From the NCBI GenBank assembly GCA_021809235.1, contig JAKBAG010000097.1, positions 1-10,177 of the forward strand: a DNA stretch of 10,177 nucleotides, read 5' to 3'. Below, piece after piece: positions 8,035-10,177 of this stretch (its first letter is position 1; each line of letters starts with the position of its first letter). The translations under genes were made by a program, and so were the position numbers. The stretch is from Acidobacteriota bacterium. Lineage in GTDB: Bacteria > Acidobacteriota > Terriglobia > Terriglobales > Acidobacteriaceae. The notes under the pieces were generated by a model that made no database searches, was not told the DNA's origin, and was given only the letters and a program-made list of their open reading frames with translations.

Positions 8035-9003
8035 ATGACTAAGCAAAAACGGGTACTTGTGGCTGGAGCGGGCGGCTTTATCGGCTCGCATCTTGCCCGA
8101 AGACTGGCTGCGGAAGGCAACTGGGTGCGCGGAGCGGACCTGAAGTCGCCGGAATTTTCTCCGACCGCATGCCATGATTTTGTGGTCGGCGATCTCCGGG
8201 ATCAGGCCGTGGCAGCACGTGTGGTGGAGGGTATCGACGAGGTGTATCAGCTGGCTGCCGATATGGGCGGAGCCGGATATATCTTTACCGGAGAACATGA
8301 CGCAGCGGTACTGCATAACTCTGCCACAATCAATCTGAATATTCTGGAAGCTGGTCGGCTGGCTGGGGTAAAGAAGTTTTTCTATTCCTCTTCGGCCTGC
8401 ATTTATCCAGAACGCAATCAGCTGGACCCCAACAATCCGATCTGCAGTGAGGAGTCAGCGTACCCGGCGGCGCCGGACAGCGAGTACGGCTGGGAAAAGC
8501 TCTTCAGCGAGCGGCTCTATTTTGCTTATGCACGCAACTACGGGATCGAGGTCCATGTGGCGCGCTTCCACAATATCTTCGGACCGGAAGGAACCTACCG
8601 CGGAGGCCGCGAAAAGGCACCGGCGGCGATCTGTCGCAAGGTGGCTGAGGCTGCCGATGGCGGGGAGATGGAAATCTGGGGCGATGGCGAACAGACGCGA
8701 ACCTTCCTCTATGTGGATGAATGCGTGGAGGGTGTGCGGCGTTTGATGGAGTCCGATTTCGCCGGTCCGGTCAATATCGGCTCCGAGGAGATGGTCACGA
8801 TCAACGGTCTGGCGGCTATGGCCATGGAGATTGCCGGCAAGAAGCTCGCGAAGAAGCATATTCCGGGTCCTCAGGGCGTTCGCGGCCGCACATCGGACAA
8901 TCGGCTGATTCTGGAGAAGCTGGGTTGGCAGCCGACGCAGACCCTCCGTGCTGGGATGGAAAAGACCTATGCATGGATTGCCGAGCAGGTGAGGCAGGCG
9001 TAA
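8035..9003 (+). CDS. NAD-dependent epimerase, GDP-mannose 3,5-epimerase homologue
   Basis: This is a cytosolic extended-SDR nucleotide-sugar epimerase, 322 aa. It has the NAD-binding GAGGFIGSHLARRL (11-24), LAADMGG (73-79) and the SDR pair Y151-xxx-K155 (YGWEK). Recalled plant GDP-mannose 3,5-epimerase is matched through long conserved blocks: SSACIYPE, ARFHNIFGP, GGREKAPAA, IWGDGEQTRTF, DECVEGV, PVNIGS, IPGPQGVRGR and SDN-LI-EKLGW. The plant catalytic set (Ser143, Cys145, Tyr174, Lys178, Lys217) maps with identical spacing to S120, C122, Y151, K155 and K194. The likely reaction is GDP-D-mannose to GDP-L-galactose and/or GDP-L-gulose; in bacteria this would more plausibly feed surface polysaccharide than ascorbate. 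The start is fixed: an in-frame TAA at 8023-8025 lies 9 nt upstream and no other start precedes the Rossmann motif. No Shine-Dalgarno is visible, unlike the minus-strand genes here. It is monocistronic, with its own terminator. Confidence 0.9.
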   Translation: MTKQKRVLVAGAGGFIGSHLARRLAAEGNWVRGADLKSPEFSPTACHDFVVGDLRDQAVAARVVEGIDEVYQLAADMGGAGYIFTGEHDAAVLHNSATINLNILEAGRLAGVKKFFYSSSACIYPERNQLDPNNPICSEESAYPAAPDSEYGWEKLFSERLYFAYARNYGIEVHVARFHNIFGPEGTYRGGREKAPAAICRKVAEAADGGEMEIWGDGEQTRTFLYVDECVEGVRRLMESDFAGPVNIGSEEMVTINGLAAMAMEIAGKKLAKKHIPGPQGVRGRTSDNRLILEKLGWQPTQTLRAGMEKTYAWIAEQVRQA

Positions 9004-9025
9004 ATTCTGGAAATTGTTTTTTTGC

Positions 9026-9076
9026 ACAGACCCCTGCTGCTGATTTTCTGGCGAGCAGGGGTCTGTTATTTGTGTT
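9026..9076 (+). terminator. Intrinsic terminator of the epimerase gene
   Basis: A perfect 13-bp stem (9026-9038 with 9054-9066) surrounds a 15-nt loop and is followed by the T-rich TATTTGTGTT. It lies 22 nt after the epimerase stop. A run of seven T (9017-9023) precedes the stem; on the minus strand this is an A-run, so it gives no terminator in that direction. Confidence 0.82.
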
Positions 9077-9095
9077 GGGATTGCGATCGCGCCGA

Positions 9096-9111
9096 CCTGC
9101 AGGAATGCAGG
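9096..9111. promoter_or_regulatory. Inverted repeat upstream of trpE
   Basis: CCTGCA (9096-9101) and TGCAGG (9106-9111) form a 16-bp inverted repeat with a 4-bp centre, 41 bp before the trpE ATG. It sits where an operator could lie. A -10-like TAGACT follows at 9138-9143. No Trp-codon-rich leader peptide was seen between the terminator and trpE, so E. coli-style attenuation is not supported. Confidence 0.25.
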
Positions 9112-9152
9112 ATAGACGGCAACTGCGGCGAAGCGGTTAGACTGGGCAAGTG

Positions 9153-10177
9153 ATGAAGCAGGCAGAGAAGAACAATCCGGGACGAAAAGAGTTTCTGGCC
9201 CTGGCGAAGGAGCATACGCTGGTGCCGGTCTACCGAAGGCTGAAGGCTGATCTGGAGACGCCGGTTTCGGCGTTTTTGCGTGTGGCCTGGGATGAGCCGG
9301 AGTGTTTCCTGCTGGAGTCGGTGGAGAACGGGCAGCAGGTGGGCCGGTATACCTTCATCGGATTGAACCCGTACAAGAGGATTGTGGCACGCGGAGAGTC
9401 TGTGACGATCACCGAAGGTCGGCGTACGGTGCAGCGGACCGGAGATGTGTTTGCCATCCTGCGCGAGGCGCTGAGCGGCCACAGCCCGGCCAGACTGCCG
9501 GAACTGCCTCCGTTCACTGCCGGAGCTGTCGGCTTCTTCAGCTACGATGCGGTGCGGCTGGTGGAGAAACTGCCGGAGCTGGCTGCCGATGAACTGAGGG
9601 TTCCGGATGCCTGCCTGCTGTTTTTTGATGAAGTGCTGGCGTTTGATCATGTCCGGCGCGAGATTCTGCTTGTGGTGACGGCGGACGTGACCCTGACCAC
9701 TCCGGCTGAGGCCTGGGAAAAAGCAGGAAGGCGACTGCAACGGCTGGAGCGCAGACTCGCGCGTCCGCTGCCCCGGCTGCCTCGCCCAAAGGCTGCTGCC
9801 GGTCGGCTGAAGATCCGCCACCGGACGCGGAAGCAGGAGTATATGGCCGGAGTGGAGCGGATTCGCGAGTATATTCGCGCCGGAGATATCTTCCAGGCCG
9901 TGTATTCCCAGCGCTTTGATCTGGAGCCGGAGGTGGATCCCTTTGCCGTCTATCGTGCACTGCGCATGGTCAATCCGTCTCCGTATCTCTACTTTCTGCG
10001 GTTGCAGCCCAACGTCCCGGCACGAAAGGGGAAGGCCGGCAGCAAACAGGGCAAGGCCAATGGGGCGATTGAGATTGCCGGCTCGTCGCCGGAGTTGCTG
10101 GTGCGGGTGCAGGATGGTCGGGTGGAGTACCGGCCGATTGCCGGAACCCGGCGCCGATCCGACGATGCGCAGGAGGA
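9153..10177 (+). CDS. trpE: Anthranilate synthase component I (3' end missing)
   Basis: This is the first 341 codons of TrpE, which with the glutaminase TrpG converts chorismate and ammonia to anthranilate, the first step of tryptophan synthesis; the frame stays open to the window end. The N-terminal domain holds LLES (53-56), part of the tryptophan feedback site, then VGRYTFIGLNP (63-73) and TAGAVGFFSYDAVRLVE (122-138). The chorismate-binding domain begins at about 222 and shows GDIFQAVYSQRF (244-255), NPSPYLYFLRL (274-284), EIAGSSPELLVRV (307-319) and RPIAGTRRR (327-335). These favour TrpE over PabB. A lysine- and glycine-rich stretch at about 285-305 is inserted where other TrpEs usually run straight into the GSSPE motif. 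The start ATG (9153) is preceded in frame by GTG (9150); neither has a good Shine-Dalgarno, only a GGG at 9144-9146. The remaining third, including the catalytic C-terminal residues, is outside the window. Confidence 0.94.
   Translation, partial: MKQAEKNNPGRKEFLALAKEHTLVPVYRRLKADLETPVSAFLRVAWDEPECFLLESVENGQQVGRYTFIGLNPYKRIVARGESVTITEGRRTVQRTGDVFAILREALSGHSPARLPELPPFTAGAVGFFSYDAVRLVEKLPELAADELRVPDACLLFFDEVLAFDHVRREILLVVTADVTLTTPAEAWEKAGRRLQRLERRLARPLPRLPRPKAAAGRLKIRHRTRKQEYMAGVERIREYIRAGDIFQAVYSQRFDLEPEVDPFAVYRALRMVNPSPYLYFLRLQPNVPARKGKAGSKQGKANGAIEIAGSSPELLVRVQDGRVEYRPIAGTRRRSDDAQE

Noticed and set aside
7804..8316. 170-codon minus-strand frame in the divergent intergenic region
   Set aside because: Half of it is antisense to the Rossmann region of the epimerase, and the composition is not protein-like.
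9083..9090. GCGATCGC octamer palindrome
   Set aside because: A single short copy; common by chance in GC-rich DNA, and no repetition was seen in the window.

Overview
The window is one stretch of a GC-rich bacterial chromosome with single-copy housekeeping and catabolic genes. There are no mobile elements, rRNA or tRNA genes, or CRISPR arrays. Gene style (an ACR3 arsenite pump, a secreted GH9 glycoside hydrolase, a plant-type GDP-mannose 3,5-epimerase homologue, GGAG ribosome binding sites) suggests a soil Acidobacteriota, of the Terriglobia/Acidobacteriaceae kind. That placement is inferred from protein flavour, not from a marker gene.

Layout: (1) 1-1541, plus strand: the end of an arsenic operon, with the 3' part of a small arsenate reductase (arsC) followed 3 nt later by an ACR3 arsenite efflux pump. 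(2) 1602-4172, minus strand, converging on the pump: a secreted 856-residue GH9 enzyme with an unassigned N-terminal region, an Ig-like domain and a divergent catalytic domain. (3) 4450-6144, minus: a secreted gamma-glutamyltransferase-family proenzyme resembling the YwrD branch, with a strong intrinsic terminator behind it. (4) 6316-7584, minus: catabolic-type glutamate dehydrogenase, also with a strong terminator. (5) 7585-8034: a 450-bp divergent intergenic region. It holds a good sigma-70-like promoter for gdh, a potentially structured leader of about 210 nt, and a perfect 16-bp palindrome just before the next plus-strand gene. (6) 8035-9003, plus: an SDR epimerase very close in motif content to plant GDP-mannose 3,5-epimerase, closed by a 13-bp hairpin terminator. 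(7) 9153 to the window end, plus: the first 341 codons of trpE, anthranilate synthase component I.

Functional links: arsC and acr3 work together, the reductase producing the arsenite that the pump expels. The ggt-like gene and gdh lie in tandem and both could feed glutamate use, but the terminator between them makes them separate transcription units. The epimerase (nucleotide-sugar supply) and trpE (tryptophan synthesis) are each monocistronic as far as the window shows.

I found no new multi-gene system. The items most worth a second look are the bacterial GME homologue with its palindrome and apparently leaderless start, the gdh leader, the altered active-site motifs in the GH9 and GGT-like enzymes, and a lysine-rich insertion in TrpE.
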